NCBI GenBank assembly: GCA_947305585.1 | Contig: CAMZDY010000019.1 | Span: 1 to 15,980 of the forward strand | Source: an uncultured Verrucomicrobiota bacterium | GTDB lineage: Bacteria; Verrucomicrobiota; Kiritimatiellia; RFP12; UBA1067 | Length of the DNA stretch: 15,980 nt | Reading direction: 5' to 3' | Part shown: positions 7,296-14,409 of the stretch, piece by piece | Layout: every line of letters starts with the position of its first letter | Numbering within the stretch: the first letter of the stretch is position 1 | Translations under genes and position numbers: made by a program | The notes under the pieces: generated by a model | What the model was told of the DNA's origin: nothing | Databases searched by the model: none | What the model saw: only the letters and a program-made list of their open reading frames with translations

Positions 7296-8158
7296 TCTTT
7301 GTCCTCCCCGGATCCGTTATCCGGTTCTTTGCGATCCTCTTCTTCTCGCCGCCGGCGATCCTCCTCCTCGCGACGCCTGCGTTCGTCCTCCTCGCGGCGA
7401 CGCTCCATCTCCAGAAACGCCTCTTCGCGCTCCTCGCGCTGAAGCCGCATTTCCTCGCGCATGGCCATGAAATCGTTGCGTATCTCCTCGCGCTCCTCTT
7501 CCTGACGGGCCCTCGCCTCGTCCGCCGCCCGTTTGCGCTCCTCCTCCATCGCCGCACGCTGGGCGCGTCTGGCGCGGAGGGAACTGCCGCCCTTCAAAAG
7601 CGTATTGCGCGGCTGGTCCTGGAAACCGGCGGTTTCGGCCATGGCAGGCAGGATCTTGGGCGCCTGCGCCGACTGTGACGCCTGAGCCGCCATATCGGCC
7701 TTGACCTTGCCGGCATTGACTTCTCCGCTCGTGCCGCCAAGCTCCAGCTCCACCTCCACGTCGCCTTTCGCCAGCCGCATCCACGCCCTCACGGGATCCG
7801 CCTCCTTGACCTCCCAACCATTGCGCCGTTCGCCCACCTTGAGATAGTAATGGACCGGGTTCTTGCCGTCGGTGTTGTCGGTAAATCCGACCGCCGTCTC
7901 GCCCGAAGGCGTGATATTGATCATGGAGAACCGCACCGAATGCTGCAATTTCTCCTGCTCCTCGGTGAGAGCCTTGTCGGACCCCTTCCCGCCCTTTACC
8001 TCGTTGGGATTCTTGTTGGGATCGAAACCGTTCGGCGGTTGGCCGAACATCTGCCGGTCGATGATGGACTGGTACCGCGACAGCGGCATCCGCTCGGCCA
8101 AGGTTTCCCCCGCCCACGCGAAGACGGCGATCGCGGCCAGAATCCGCTTCATCGCCAC
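7292..8158 (-). CDS. Secreted GspC/PilP-like hypothetical protein with Arg/Glu-rich helical tail
   Basis: I do not recognise a named family for this 288-residue protein. A signal peptide is clear (basic MAMKR, hydrophobic core, probable cleavage after TLA at about residue 21). Directly after it comes SRYQSIIDRQMFG, like the 'Y..I..RNLF' segment that follows the membrane anchor in GspC and PilP. Residues 72-140 alternate strands and turns (GETAVGF, YYLKVGERRNGWEV, DVEVELEL) in the order of a GspC homology-region/PilP fold. This is a weak, by-eye resemblance. From about residue 198 to 281 the chain is nearly pure Arg/Glu/Ala helix, ending in RRRREEED repeats. The GTG at 8158 abuts the asd stop and has GGGGG 9 nt upstream; an ATG six bases later (8152) is an equal alternative. 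A GspF-like gene lies later in the same operon. Confidence 0.65.
   Translation of the reverse strand: MAMKRILAAIAVFAWAGETLAERMPLSRYQSIIDRQMFGQPPNGFDPNKNPNEVKGGKGSDKALTEEQEKLQHSVRFSMINITPSGETAVGFTDNTDGKNPVHYYLKVGERRNGWEVKEADPVRAWMRLAKGDVEVELELGGTSGEVNAGKVKADMAAQASQSAQAPKILPAMAETAGFQDQPRNTLLKGGSSLRARRAQRAAMEEERKRAADEARARQEEEREEIRNDFMAMREEMRLQREEREEAFLEMERRREEDERRRREEEDRRRREEEDRKEPDNGSGEDKE
7303..7309 (-). promoter_or_regulatory. Strong ribosome binding site of the PlsC-like gene
   Basis: GGGGAGG lies 7 nt before the ATG at 7295, inside the last codons of the GspC-like gene. It decides the acyltransferase start. Confidence 0.75.
7328..7402. repeat. Tandem codon repeats encoding RRRREEED-type units
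   Basis: Degenerate roughly 24-nt units encode RRREE, DERRRREEE, DRRRREEE and DRK in succession (residues 253-277 of the GspC-like protein). They look like recent unit duplications within an Arg/Glu-rich stretch. Opposite charges alternate in blocks of three to four, the pattern of stable single alpha helices, so this is probably a rigid rod; low hydrophobic content argues against a normal coiled coil. Confidence 0.6.
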
Positions 8159-9169
8159 TTACACGAGCCCCCGCTTGATCAGATGCTCGGCTATCTCCAC
8201 CGCGTTCAACGCCGCGCCCCTCAGGAGCTGGTCGCCCGAAACGAACATGTCGAGGCCCTTCTTGTCGTGGCGGCTGATGTCCTGACGGATGCGCCCGGCC
8301 AGAACGTCATACTTGCCCATTGCGTCGAGCGGCATGGGATAGCCCCCGTTCAGCGGATCGTCCACCACCCTTACGCCTTCGCTCTTCGACAGGATTTCGC
8401 GCGCCTCCTCGGGAGTGATGTCCTCCTCGAACTCCAGATTGAGACTTTCCGAATGCGCCCTTGCGATCGGCACGCGCACGCTCGTGCAGCTCAGCATCAG
8501 TTCCGGCGCGTGCAACATCTTGCGCGCTTCGTTGCGCATCTTAAGCTCTTCGAGCGTGTACCAGTTCTCCGGATCGAACTTGTCGATGTGCGGAATCAGA
8601 TTGTACATGAGCTGGTGCTGGAACGCCTTGACGGTAAGCGGCTTGCCCTCCACGTACTCGCGGAACTGGTTCTCGAGTTCCTCGAGACCCGGCGCGCCCG
8701 CGCCCGAGGCCGACTGATACGTGCTCGCGATCAGCCGCTTCAGCTTCTTCGCCTTGTGGAGCGGCGCCACCGCCTCCAGCATGATGGCCGTAGTGCAGTT
8801 CGGGTTGGCGATCACGCCTTGGTTCCAGTCCAGATCCTCCGCGTTCACCTGCGGCACCACCAACGGCACGGTCGGATCCTGCCGGAACGCACGCGAGTTG
8901 TCGATCATCTTCGCGCCTGCCTTGACCACCGCGTCCTTGAGCTGGATCGCCACATCCGTCTTGCCCGCGAAAAGCACGATGTCCATCCCGCCGAAACTGT
9001 TCTCCGTAGCAGGCAGAATATGGTAGTTTTCGCCCAAAATGACCTCGTCTCGCTCGCGCGAAGCGAAAACCTGAACCTTGCCGCAAGGGAACTTCCGCTC
9101 CTTGAGCACCTTGATCATCTCGGTGCCGACCGCGCCGACACCTACCAAGCCTACATTGTAAGTTTTCAT
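8159..9169 (-). CDS. asd: Aspartate-semialdehyde dehydrogenase
   Basis: A 336-residue enzyme that reduces aspartyl phosphate to aspartate semialdehyde with NADPH, the branch point to lysine/diaminopimelate, threonine and methionine. The N-terminal Rossmann motif is VGLVGVGAVGTEM (6-18). The catalytic cysteine is Cys125 in NPNCTT, Gln152 lies in STYQSASGAGAPGL, and the basic/acid residues are Arg232 and His239 in SVRVPIARAHSE. The length is normal. The ATG at 9169 gives the usual MKxxNVGLVG start; an upstream TTG (9208) would add 13 residues that do not fit the family and would lie across the promoter. It is the first gene of the left transcription unit and has no Shine-Dalgarno, consistent with the predicted nearly leaderless mRNA. 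Its stop codon abuts the GTG of the next gene. Confidence 0.95.
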   Translation of the reverse strand: MKTYNVGLVGVGAVGTEMIKVLKERKFPCGKVQVFASRERDEVILGENYHILPATENSFGGMDIVLFAGKTDVAIQLKDAVVKAGAKMIDNSRAFRQDPTVPLVVPQVNAEDLDWNQGVIANPNCTTAIMLEAVAPLHKAKKLKRLIASTYQSASGAGAPGLEELENQFREYVEGKPLTVKAFQHQLMYNLIPHIDKFDPENWYTLEELKMRNEARKMLHAPELMLSCTSVRVPIARAHSESLNLEFEEDITPEEAREILSKSEGVRVVDDPLNGGYPMPLDAMGKYDVLAGRIRQDISRHDKKGLDMFVSGDQLLRGAALNAVEIAEHLIKRGLV

Positions 9170-9179
9170 AATTGTGTAT

Positions 9180-9208
9180 ATTATATCATATTTCCCCTTG
9201 AAAAACAA
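9180..9208 (-). promoter_or_regulatory. Predicted sigma-70-type promoter of the asd operon
   Basis: Reading leftwards, the -35 box TTGTTT is at 9208-9203, followed by a 17-bp spacer and a perfect -10 box TATAAT at 9185-9180. The -10 is preceded by TG at the extended -10 position (9188-9187). Transcription would begin near the A at 9173, only about 4 nt before the asd ATG, so the transcript should be almost leaderless. The region is AT-rich in an otherwise GC-rich window. The boxes are seen directly; their activity is inferred. Confidence 0.75.
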
Positions 9209-9215
9209 GAGGAAA
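9191..9215. repeat. 10-bp inverted repeat overlapping the asd -35 box
   Basis: Arms TTTCCCCTTG (9191-9200) and CAAGAGGAAA (9206-9215) pair over 10 bp with one G-T wobble around an AAAAA/TTTTT centre. The repeat covers the -35 box and part of the spacer of the asd promoter, and begins 24 nt after the stop codon of the DsbD-like gene. It could be a repressor operator or an RNA hairpin ending the upstream transcript. It is not followed by a clean T-run in the direction of transcription, so it is not a textbook intrinsic terminator. Confidence 0.55.
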
Positions 9216-9238
9216 AATGAAAAATCTATGATTTGCGC

Positions 9239-10363
9239 CTACTCGAAAATGACAAAGGCGGGGAGGCCCTGGACGGACTCGAAACCGGGCAGGGCCTTGA
9301 GCTTCGAGATGTCTTCGGCCTGGAGACGGATTACGGTGAACCGCTCGAGTTCGGCCACCACTTCCGGATCCTGGAGCGTGGTGCGCTCCATCGCCGCACA
9401 GTTCTTGCACCAGGTGGCCCAGCAATCGACGAGCACGGGACGCTCCATCGGCAGCGCGAAATCGTCTACCGTCATCCCCGCATCCACTTTGGGCGCGCCC
9501 ATGAGCCCCGTGACGCCGAGATAACCGTACCAACCGGCAAAACCAAGGACGATGATCCCGAATATCTTGTTGACCTTGCCCATCCATGCGCCCGGTTTGG
9601 GGAGGATATGCATCCCCGCGCCCAACAGCGGCCAAGGCAGCGCCATACCCAAACCCAGCACGAAAGGCAGTCCAAGCGCGAACAAGTTGCCCTCGGCCAC
9701 AAGCCTCGCGGTGAGGAAAAGGACGGAGATGAGGATGGGCGCCACGCACGCCCCCGCCAACACGGCCGACAGCATCCCCATCAAGAACGCGCTCGAGGAA
9801 TTGAAACGGTATTTGGAGAAGTCGATGAAGAACGCGCCGAACATCGAAAGCGCAAGCGCCAGAAACACGGCCGAAACCGCCAGATTGAACCAGGGCGAGC
9901 CTTGGATCTGGCCGAACGCCATGCCGCCCAGCGAGGCCGCGAGCCCCAGCGCCCCGTAACTGATGGCGATACCAAGGCCGTAGACAAGTCCGTTCCTGAA
10001 CGACTTGCCGATGATCATTAGGTTGATGGGGATCATAGGCAGAACGCACGGCGTGAGGTTCATCGCGAGGCCGCCCAAGAGCACCAGAACGAGGATCGCC
10101 CACAGCGACTTGCCGTCCAGCGCGTCGTCTTCCGGCTCCTCGTTGCGCAGGAAGGACAGAAACTCCGCCTTGTCCATATAGCCCAGTTTGAGGCGCGGCT
10201 CGGCCTCTTCGGATTCTTCCGGCGTTTCGCCCCAGACGGGCATCTCCGGTTCGGCCGCATCGACCGCATCGAGCGGCATGCAGATACCGTCCTTGCATTC
10301 GTAGGCCACACCGTTCACCACCTGGATGTCGGCCAGGAACAGACTAGCGATCAGAAAGAACAT
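9239..10363 (-). CDS. Compact DsbD-like thiol:disulfide interchange protein
   Basis: A 374-residue membrane protein that should pass electrons from cytoplasmic thioredoxin across the membrane to envelope thiol partners. An N-terminal signal or anchor (1-20) is followed by ECKDGICMPL (22-31). This resembles the Cys pair in the DsbD alpha domain, but the immunoglobulin-like body of that domain (about 120 residues) is missing. A Glu/Asp-rich linker leads to a transmembrane core with about six segments (about 86-290). It bears the paired cysteines Cys106 in TPCVLPMIP and Cys206 in GACVAPIL. A C-terminal thioredoxin domain has WATWCKNC (Cys319, Cys322), with the cis-Pro region near LPAF; it is slightly short. 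The start overlaps the ispH end by 20 nt and has a strong Shine-Dalgarno. Family membership is firm; the electron acceptor is unknown. Confidence 0.88.
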   Translation of the reverse strand: MFFLIASLFLADIQVVNGVAYECKDGICMPLDAVDAAEPEMPVWGETPEESEEAEPRLKLGYMDKAEFLSFLRNEEPEDDALDGKSLWAILVLVLLGGLAMNLTPCVLPMIPINLMIIGKSFRNGLVYGLGIAISYGALGLAASLGGMAFGQIQGSPWFNLAVSAVFLALALSMFGAFFIDFSKYRFNSSSAFLMGMLSAVLAGACVAPILISVLFLTARLVAEGNLFALGLPFVLGLGMALPWPLLGAGMHILPKPGAWMGKVNKIFGIIVLGFAGWYGYLGVTGLMGAPKVDAGMTVDDFALPMERPVLVDCWATWCKNCAAMERTTLQDPEVVAELERFTVIRLQAEDISKLKALPGFESVQGLPAFVIFE

Positions 10364-11120
10364 TGATTGCCTCCTCGTAGAAACTTTCCGGCGTGGATGC
10401 GCCGGAAGTGACGCCCAACACCTTTACCCCGCTTAAATCGAGCGACTTCACCTCTTCGATGGTGCCCGCCCGGAAAACCTTGTCGCAACGCGCCACTTCG
10501 CCCAGTTCGCGCGTATTGGAACTGTTGGCCGAACCCAACACCAAAAGCGCGTCGCCCGCGAAATTCCTTACCGCATCCTGCCGGAGTTTGGTGGCGTTGC
10601 ACACCTGGGCGGAAGTTTCCACCTCGTGGGTTTTCCTCAACTCCGCGATGCGCGCTGCCACCTCGTCCGAATTCATGGTGGTCTGGGAAACTACCGCGAT
10701 CTTGCGCGGAAGCGGTTCCTGGGGATTCTTGATTTCGCCTAAGATTCCCTGCACCTCCACATGGTCGCGCTTGCCGATCACGTATACGAATTTGCCCTCC
10801 TCGGCGTACTTGCGCGCGGCATCGTGCACGCGCTGGACGAAGGGACAGGTGGCGTCCACTACCTTGAGCTTGCGCGCCTCGGCCGCCTTCCGCACGGCCG
10901 GCGAAACCCCGTGCGCCGAAAAGAGGACGGTGGCGCCCTCCGGCACCTCGTCCACCCGCTCCACGAACACGAACCCGCGCGCTTTGAGGTCCGCCACCAC
11001 GATTTCGTTGTGGACAAGTTCGTGCAGACAGTAGACGGTGCCTTTCAGGCTCAGCGCCTTTTTCAAAGCTCCGATCACTCCGGCGCAGAAACCGTGCGGC
11101 ACTATCTTGACGATTTCCAT
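10344..11120 (-). CDS. ispH: 4-hydroxy-3-methylbut-2-enyl diphosphate reductase (IspH/LytB)
   Basis: A 258-residue iron-sulfur enzyme for the last step of the MEP isoprenoid pathway, turning HMBPP into IPP and DMAPP. The three cluster cysteines are present: Cys12 in PHGFCAGV, Cys92 in DATCPFV and Cys174 in QVCNATKLRQ. Substrate-binding motifs include HELVHN, SAHGVSP, DHVEVQG, SQTT, and GSANSSNT near the end. The C-terminus TSGASTPES is standard. The protein is short compared with E. coli (316) but no core motif is missing. It starts one base after the stop of the Ser/Thr kinase gene, with GGAAGG at 5 nt spacing, and overlaps the DsbD-like gene. It implies the MEP route rather than mevalonate in this organism. 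Confidence 0.95.
   Translation of the reverse strand: MEIVKIVPHGFCAGVIGALKKALSLKGTVYCLHELVHNEIVVADLKARGFVFVERVDEVPEGATVLFSAHGVSPAVRKAAEARKLKVVDATCPFVQRVHDAARKYAEEGKFVYVIGKRDHVEVQGILGEIKNPQEPLPRKIAVVSQTTMNSDEVAARIAELRKTHEVETSAQVCNATKLRQDAVRNFAGDALLVLGSANSSNTRELGEVARCDKVFRAGTIEEVKSLDLSGVKVLGVTSGASTPESFYEEAINVLSDR
10370..10376 (-). promoter_or_regulatory. Strong ribosome binding site of the DsbD-like gene
   Basis: GAGGAGG lies 6 nt before the ATG at 10363, inside the 3' end of ispH. It fixes the start of the DsbD-like gene despite the 20-nt overlap, and suggests it is translated more independently than the other overlapping genes here. Confidence 0.8.
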
Positions 11121-11121
11121 C

Positions 11122-12006
11122 CTAGCCTTCCACGAAATCGAGTTTGATGGAACTGGCGTCGGGCGAATTGCGCGGCTTGAACCGGATGCCAGCCTCCACG
11201 TCGCGGCACATTTCGATCACGTCCGGCCAAGTCTGGATGCGCCCTTCGCGATTTTTGACGAGCATCGCCTCCAGCAGTTGCGCAAAGCCCTCGGAAAGCT
11301 CCATCCGGAAATTGCGCGGATCTGGCGACTGCATGTGTTCGTCGCAATGCGCGCGCATGGTTTCCACCGGGTCCATATTGCTGAAAAGCATGCGCCCGGT
11401 GGCGAGATGGTAGAGCGTGGCACCCATCGAATAGATGTCGGAGCGGCAGTCGGGCTCGAGATCGCCGTACACGAGCTCGGGACTGATGTAGGCGGGCGTG
11501 CCGGTTACGTGCTCGGGCACCTCCCGCTCGCCGTCGGCCCGAAACTCGAACTGGTGGGCGATGCCGAGATCCATCACCTTTATGACCCCCTCCTGGTTGA
11601 TCATCAGGTTTTCGGGCTTGAGATCGCAATGGACGAGTCCGTGTTCGTTCCAGGCATAGTCGAGCGCGGACGCCACCGATTCGCACAGCAGCAGACAATC
11701 CACCTCGCGCACGTGCATCTTCTGGCGCAGGAATTCGCCGAAGGAATAGCCGTCCACGTACTCCATCACGTAGTACCACTCGTCGTGATCCTTGGCGAAT
11801 TCGTACGCCTGGACGATCCCCGGATGCTTCATCTCCTCCATGATGCGCTCTTCGGTGCGGAAATTGCGCACCTCGTCGGCGCGCTTGGCGAAATCGGGCT
11901 TGAGCACCTTCACGGCCACCGTGCGATTGTTAACCTTGTCCCACGCCTTCCACACGGTGGACATGCCGCCTTCGCCGATTTTCTGCAATAGCCTCAGCTT
12001 TTCCAT
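11122..12006 (-). CDS. Hanks-type serine/threonine protein kinase, soluble, non-RD
   Basis: A 294-residue kinase consisting almost only of the catalytic domain. It has no membrane segment, PASTA repeats or sensor domain. Kinase landmarks are the Gly loop GEGGMSTVW (11-19), ATP lysine Lys33 in AVKVLK, a helix-C Glu near 52-53, catalytic loop HCDLKPEN (126-133, Asp128), metal-binding DLG (146-148) and TGTPAYISPE (168-177). The residue before the catalytic Asp is Cys, not Arg, so it is a non-RD kinase. DLG replaces DFG, as in many bacterial and some plant kinases. Its start lies 13 nt inside the end of the NtrC-like gene, which ties its expression to the two-component pair. Substrates are unknown; the response regulator or histidine kinase next door are natural candidates. 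The longer in-frame extension (to 12288) is shadow of the regulator. Confidence 0.92.
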   Translation of the reverse strand: MEKLRLLQKIGEGGMSTVWKAWDKVNNRTVAVKVLKPDFAKRADEVRNFRTEERIMEEMKHPGIVQAYEFAKDHDEWYYVMEYVDGYSFGEFLRQKMHVREVDCLLLCESVASALDYAWNEHGLVHCDLKPENLMINQEGVIKVMDLGIAHQFEFRADGEREVPEHVTGTPAYISPELVYGDLEPDCRSDIYSMGATLYHLATGRMLFSNMDPVETMRAHCDEHMQSPDPRNFRMELSEGFAQLLEAMLVKNREGRIQTWPDVIEMCRDVEAGIRFKPRNSPDASSIKLDFVEG

Positions 12007-13358
12007 TCGTTCAGTTTCCGGTGGAGGGTGCGGCGACTGATGCCCAGCTCTTCGGCCGCGCGGGTTTTGTTGTAATGGAAGCGTTCGAGCGTGGAGAGGA
12101 TTTTGGCCTTCTCCATCTCCTTGATGTTCACGCCCCGGACCGGCGGCATGACCGGCGCGCCCGGAGAAACCGCATTGCGCGAGCGGGTAAGCTCGTAGGG
12201 AAGATCGTCCATCCCCAGCCGGTCGCCTTCGGACAGGACCACCATCTTCTCGACCGCGTTCCTGAGTTCGCGCACGTTGCCCGGCCAATCGTAGTTTTCG
12301 AGCGCGCGCATGGCTTCGGGGTCTACACTTTTCGGCTTGACGCCGTTTTCGCGGCAGAACTCCTTGAGGAAACGGTTCACCAGGAGCGCGATATCTCCCG
12401 GACGGTCCTTGAGCGCGGGCAGATGGATGTCGATCACGTTGAGGCGATAGTAGAGATCCTCGCGGAACTTGCCCTCCTCCACGTACTTGCGCAAATCGCG
12501 ATTGGTGGCCGCCACGATGCGGATGTCGGTCTTGATGTCCTTGGAGCCGCCCACCCGCTGGAAGGTGCGCGTTTCGAGGACGCGCAAAAGCTTCACCTGG
12601 GTGGAAGCGTCGATATCGCCGATTTCGTCCAGAAAGAGCGTGCCTCCGTCCGCCAGTTCGAAGCGTCCCTGCCGTTCCTTGATGGCATCGGTGAACGCGC
12701 CCTTCTCATGTCCGAAGAGTTCGCTTTCCAGCAGCGTGGAACTGAGCGCCGCGCATTCCACCGCCACAAACGGTCCTTTGGACCGCGCGCTCAAGTTGTG
12801 CAGCGCCTGCGCCACCAGTTCCTTGCCCGTTCCGCTGGGGCCCTCGATCAGCACGTTGGCGTTGCTTTTGGCGGCCTGACGGATCCGCGCATACACTTTC
12901 TGCATCACTTCGGAGCTGCCGGTGAAGTTTTCGAGCGAATACTTTTCCTCCAGCCGGGTCTTGAGTTCCTTGACCTCGGCCTCCAGCTTTACGGTCTTGA
13001 GCGCGCGTTCCACCCGGAGCTCCAGCTGGTCGAGATCGGTGATGGGCTTGGTGAGGAAGTCGTCCGCGCCGTCTTTCATGGCCTCCACCGCCAGTTCCAC
13101 CGTGCCGTACGCCGTCAAAAGGATGCAAACGAGTGCGGGATTGAGCGCCTTGGCCTTTTTGAGCAGTTCCACCCCGTCCATTCCCGGCATGCGGATGTCG
13201 GAAAGCATCAGCCGGATGTCGGGATCGGACGCGAGGAGTTTCAGCGCTTCGTCGCCGCCGGACGCCACGAGACAATCGTACTTGCCGCCCAAAGCCCGGG
13301 CCATCACGGTCCGGATGGCCGCTTCGTCGTCCACGATGAGTATTTTGACCTTAGCCAT
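11994..13358 (-). CDS. NtrC-family sigma-54-dependent response regulator
   Basis: A 454-residue regulator with three standard parts. The receiver domain (1-120) has acidic DDE at 10-12, the phosphoacceptor Asp54 in LSDIRMPGMDG, and Lys104 in LTKPI. The AAA+ domain (about 143-380) has Walker A GPSGTGKE (173-180), Walker B TLFLDE (240-245) and the sigma-54 contact loop GAFTDA (220-225), where Asp replaces the second Gly of the usual GAFTGA. The C-terminal Fis-type helix-turn-helix contains NKTRAAEELGISRRTLHRKL. It should activate RNA polymerase-sigma-54 when phosphorylated by the adjacent histidine kinase, whose gene ends one base upstream. Its targets are unknown. It is close to NtrC/AtoC/ZraR in architecture, but calling it nitrogen-specific would be speculation. 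No good ribosome site is seen, so coupling is likely. Confidence 0.93.
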   Translation of the reverse strand: MAKVKILIVDDEAAIRTVMARALGGKYDCLVASGGDEALKLLASDPDIRLMLSDIRMPGMDGVELLKKAKALNPALVCILLTAYGTVELAVEAMKDGADDFLTKPITDLDQLELRVERALKTVKLEAEVKELKTRLEEKYSLENFTGSSEVMQKVYARIRQAAKSNANVLIEGPSGTGKELVAQALHNLSARSKGPFVAVECAALSSTLLESELFGHEKGAFTDAIKERQGRFELADGGTLFLDEIGDIDASTQVKLLRVLETRTFQRVGGSKDIKTDIRIVAATNRDLRKYVEEGKFREDLYYRLNVIDIHLPALKDRPGDIALLVNRFLKEFCRENGVKPKSVDPEAMRALENYDWPGNVRELRNAVEKMVVLSEGDRLGMDDLPYELTRSRNAVSPGAPVMPPVRGVNIKEMEKAKILSTLERFHYNKTRAAEELGISRRTLHRKLNEWKS

Positions 13359-13359
13359 G

Positions 13360-14409
13360 CTATTTCAAAGTCCGGATGCGTTTTTCGATTCGCGGCAACC
13401 GCACGGTGAACGCGGTGCCTTTGCCCGCTTCGCTTTCCGCGCCGATCGTGCCGCCATGTTCGCGCACTATACGCGAGGAAATCATGAGCCCGAGTCCCGT
13501 TCCTCCGGTTTTGGTGGTGCGGTAGGGCTCGAAGAGATGTTTAAGCTGTTCCGCGTCCATGCCGACGCCGGAATCCTGGATGCGCACTTCCACGTCCATG
13601 TCTTTGGCGGAGACCTGCACCTCGATCGTCCCCCCGTCCTGCATCGCCTCCAGCGCGTTCTTGAAGAGATTGAAGAAAACCTGCTCCAGCTGGTTGCGGT
13701 CCATCGCCACCACCGGCAAAGCGCGAGGAATGTCCAGAATCACCCGGACGCGCTTCTCCTCGAACCGCACCTTGAGCGCCTTGAGACACTCGGCCAACGG
13801 CTCGGCCACGTTGCCGGGCACGAGACACGGCTTGCCGGGACGGAGCGCCTGCAGAAAGTCGCGGATGATGCCGTCAAGCCGGTTCACCTGATGCTTGCAC
13901 GTCTCGATCAACTCGTCGCCGGGACGTTCGCGCGCCATCAGCTGCAGGTTGAGGCTGAGCGCATTGAGCGGATTGCCGATTTCGTGCGCCACTCCGGCCG
14001 CCAGATCCCTCACCGCGCTCTGTCCGGCCGCAACGAGCGCTTCTTCGGTGTGACGGCGCTCGCCGGTCACGTCGCGCACGATGACGAGCGTGGACCGGCG
14101 CTCGAGCGGCATCGTCTGCAACTCCAGCATCCGCTCTTCCGGATAGGTGAGCGTAAGCTCCTTCTTGGCCCGGGCGCCCGGCACCACGCCCAACTGCTCC
14201 ACCCCGCCCTTGCCCAGAAGTTCTTCGGCGAACGGATTGCAGTAGGTCACGGAACCGTGCTCGTCGAGGACGATGATCCCCTCTTTGATGGCGCGGAACA
14301 CGGTTTCGAAAAAGTCGAATTCGTCCGACACGAGCTTGTACTGCTCGCGCAACGTGGCGGCATCGAGTTTGCCGATATGCTTGCGGACGCCTTTGAAGAA
14401 ACTTTTCAC
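13360..14409 (-). CDS. Soluble PAS-domain sensor histidine kinase (NtrB-like)
   Basis: A 349-residue histidine kinase with no transmembrane segment, so it senses a cytoplasmic signal or partner. After a basic helix it has a PAS domain (about 30-115: IKEGIIVLDEHGSVTYCNPFAEELLG). The dimerisation/phosphoacceptor helix AAGVAHEIGNPLNAL carries His142. The ATPase domain has an N-box in NLFKNALEAM (Asn251), a G1 box DSGVGMD (279-285) and a G2 box GTGLGL (303-308). This layout is that of NtrB/AtoS-type kinases paired with sigma-54 activators, and its cognate regulator follows one base later. I chose the GTG at 14409 because it overlaps the hisC stop as GTGA. The longer in-frame reading (to 14511) runs into hisC and adds residues unlike a kinase. 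Confidence 0.9.
   Translation of the reverse strand: MKSFFKGVRKHIGKLDAATLREQYKLVSDEFDFFETVFRAIKEGIIVLDEHGSVTYCNPFAEELLGKGGVEQLGVVPGARAKKELTLTYPEERMLELQTMPLERRSTLVIVRDVTGERRHTEEALVAAGQSAVRDLAAGVAHEIGNPLNALSLNLQLMARERPGDELIETCKHQVNRLDGIIRDFLQALRPGKPCLVPGNVAEPLAECLKALKVRFEEKRVRVILDIPRALPVVAMDRNQLEQVFFNLFKNALEAMQDGGTIEVQVSAKDMDVEVRIQDSGVGMDAEQLKHLFEPYRTTKTGGTGLGLMISSRIVREHGGTIGAESEAGKGTAFTVRLPRIEKRIRTLK

Noticed and set aside
9170..9208. Upstream TTG start adding 13 residues to Asd
   Set aside because: The added residues do not fit the family and the stretch carries the promoter boxes.
9191..9215. Classic intrinsic terminator for the DsbD-like gene
   Set aside because: The stem is good but not followed by a T-run in the direction of transcription; kept as an inverted repeat of unknown role.
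7850..9220. Plus-strand open frame (456 codons) opposite asd
   Set aside because: Antisense to a highly conserved asd; no ribosome site or domain seen.
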